Source of the DNA: an uncultured Clostridia bacterium
Lineage (GTDB): Bacteria; Bacillota; Clostridia; TANB77; CAG-508
Assembly (NCBI GenBank): GCA_948857205.1
Contig: CAQPRV010000016.1
Location: forward strand, 1 to 22,889
DNA: 22,889 nt
Reading direction: 5' to 3'
The translations under genes were made by a program, and so were the position numbers. Position 1 is the first letter of the stretch. Each line of letters starts with the position of its first letter. This document shows, in pieces, positions 22,680-22,889 of the stretch. The notes under the pieces were generated by a model that saw only the letters and a list, made by a program, of their open reading frames with translations, did no database searches and had not been told where the DNA came from.

Positions 22680-22889
22680 TTATTTTAACAATAATTCATT
22701 TAGAATTTGTGTAATAGATGTAACACACGTTACATGTAAATATAAAATTGCTAATCCATATAATAATATAACAATTAGTACTCCAACACAAGCTCCTGTT
22801 ATAATCTCTGCTTTGGTACGTTTTTTTGTTTGATAACGGTTAATAGCAACTAACAAAGCGAGTACCAATGATAATGTAAAAATAACAAC
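22680..22889 (-). CDS. Small membrane protein, partial (start lies beyond the window)
   Basis: The frame is open to the window edge, reading VVIFTLSLVLALLVAINRYQ at the left of the visible part, so the start is outside. Two hydrophobic helices are visible (FTLSLVLALLVAI and GACVGVLIVILLYGLAILYL), separated by the basic loop RYQTKKRTKAE. The C-terminus is short (LHVTCVTSITQILNELLLK). I do not recognise the family. It ends 20 bases before the DUF3048 start and is likely in the same operon. Confidence 0.65.
   Translation of the reverse strand, partial: VVIFTLSLVLALLVAINRYQTKKRTKAEIITGACVGVLIVILLYGLAILYLHVTCVTSITQILNELLLK

Noticed and set aside
1..22889. CRISPR array, tRNA or rRNA genes
   Set aside because: No regularly spaced short repeats, no cloverleaf-like stretch with GTTCRA, and no GC-rich RNA islands were found by eye.

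Overview
The window is AT-rich DNA (my estimate is about 27-29% GC) with every supported gene on the minus strand. Short Clostridia-style proteins, AGGAG ribosome binding sites, a DUF3048 (YerB-like) gene next to NAD-dependent ligA, and an ECF sigma/anti-sigma pair point to a low-GC Bacillota, most likely an uncultured Clostridia-type organism. I see no tRNA, rRNA or CRISPR array.

Read in the direction of transcription (high to low coordinates) the layout is as follows. (1) 22889-19902: a partial membrane protein, a 3'-truncated DUF3048 protein, and ligA, which the truncated gene runs into. (2) 19859-17558: a small unknown protein, peptide deformylase, an HD-domain phosphohydrolase, then a Ppx-like remnant spliced to the 3' end of a large serine recombinase. 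(3) 17557-13946: two copies of a dispersed repeat, a terminator-like nested palindrome and a promoter, surrounding an unknown protein, an ACT protein, an RBBP9-type hydrolase, a HAD phosphatase and a NUDIX hydrolase. (4) 13945-1649: a dense series of small enzymes, many of them nucleotide or phosphate hydrolases: a deoxyribosyltransferase-fold protein, pentapeptide protein, GNAT, NUDIX genes, YjbR proteins, a histidine phosphatase-pyrophosphatase fusion, a methyltransferase, a 2-hydroxyacid dehydrogenase homologue, an IMPase-like protein, PHP, a HAD nucleotidase, a YjjX/DUF84 NTPase, an EamA transporter and a Ppx/GppA-like protein. A terminator follows. (5) 1519-252: promoter, ECF sigma factor and a membrane anti-sigma factor whose outer domain looks like the extracellular domain of FtsX.

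The most distinctive property of regions 2-4 is decay by recombination. Between intact genes lie in-frame tails, heads or internally deleted copies of genes, several with an intact or related copy elsewhere in the window: Ppx pieces at 4532-4705 and 18105-18209, NUDIX pieces at 2553-3152 and 6001-6176, and an RBBP9-hydrolase tail at 7878-7919. The HD-then-Ppx gene order occurs twice, each copy broken at a different point. The array therefore looks like a set of housecleaning genes repeatedly inserted, duplicated and deleted in one orientation, with a recombinase remnant and direct repeats inside it.

If the genes act together, the common theme would be clearing or recycling modified nucleotides and phosphate esters. 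That is inferred from domain families only. The clearest candidate for something undescribed is the sigma/anti-sigma pair carrying an FtsX-like sensor domain.
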